Shown here: in pieces, positions 5,153-5,168 of the stretch
Numbering within the stretch: position 1 is the stretch's first letter
How the letters are laid out: the number at the start of each line of letters is the position of its first letter
NCBI GenBank assembly: GCA_021129915.1
Contig: JAJOKI010000037.1
Location: 1-5,168, forward strand
DNA from: Methanocellales archaeon
GTDB taxonomy: Archaea; Halobacteriota; UBA148; JAJOKI01
Direction: 5' to 3'
Length of the DNA stretch: 5,168 bases
The notes under the pieces: generated by a model
What the model saw: only the letters and a program-made list of their open reading frames with translations
Database searches by the model: none
What the model was told of the DNA's origin: nothing
Program-made: the position numbers and the translations under genes

Positions 5153-5157
5153 TAAAA

Positions 5158-5168
5158 ATGAATAACAT
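5158..5168 (+). CDS. Start of a gene cut by the right edge
   Basis: Only Met-Asn-Asn and two bases of the next codon are in the window, so no function can be read. The strong ribosome-binding site and the regulated-looking upstream region suggest a well expressed or controlled gene. Confidence 0.6.

Overview
The window reads as archaeal, most likely a euryarchaeon of the methanogen/ANME/haloarchaea side (Methanomicrobia in the broad sense, Halobacteriota). Reasons: a full-length CetZ tubulin-family gene, which is largely confined to that branch; archaeal TATA boxes (TTTAAAT, TTTATAT) about 27 bases ahead of starts; a mix of leaderless and Shine-Dalgarno-led genes; hicBA and ribbon-helix-helix genes; and moderate base composition unlike the GC-rich haloarchaea. 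I cannot name a species.

Bases 1-3617 form a compact, single-strand block. A 5'-truncated helical protein of unknown function (2-838) overlaps by 26 bases a protein with a C-terminal PRC-barrel (813-1541). After a short AT-rich promoter gap comes cetZ (1615-2784, leaderless by its TATA spacing). It is followed 14 bases later by a signal-peptide-bearing, single-pass membrane protein (2799-3617) with an extracellular helical region. CetZ is a cytoskeletal GTPase linked to cell shape in haloarchaea. PRC-barrel proteins are linked to archaeal division, so the block may be a cell-shape or envelope neighbourhood; that link is inference.

Bases 3618-4240 are mostly gene-poor and hold debris. On the minus strand is a decayed hicBA toxin-antitoxin module: a clear HicB N-terminus (from 4118) that goes out of frame, then a probable HicA remnant starting at a GTG that overlaps the stop of the HicB tail. 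A TATA box for it lies at 4154-4161.

Bases 4214-5168 hold small plus-strand units, each with its own promoter. The first is an acylphosphatase-type gene (4274-4685) with good promoter and ribosome-binding site but broken by two -1 frameshifts. The second is a probably leaderless ribbon-helix-helix protein (4736-4933). Last comes a 224-base non-coding stretch with tandem ATCGAT repeats, two TATA boxes and a hairpin, leading to a gene whose first codons (5158 onward) end the window.

No rRNA, tRNA, CRISPR array or complete insertion sequence was seen. The points most worth checking are the broken acylphosphatase, the hicBA remnant, the cetZ neighbourhood and a palindrome (GATGACATC) that recurs only in the gaps.
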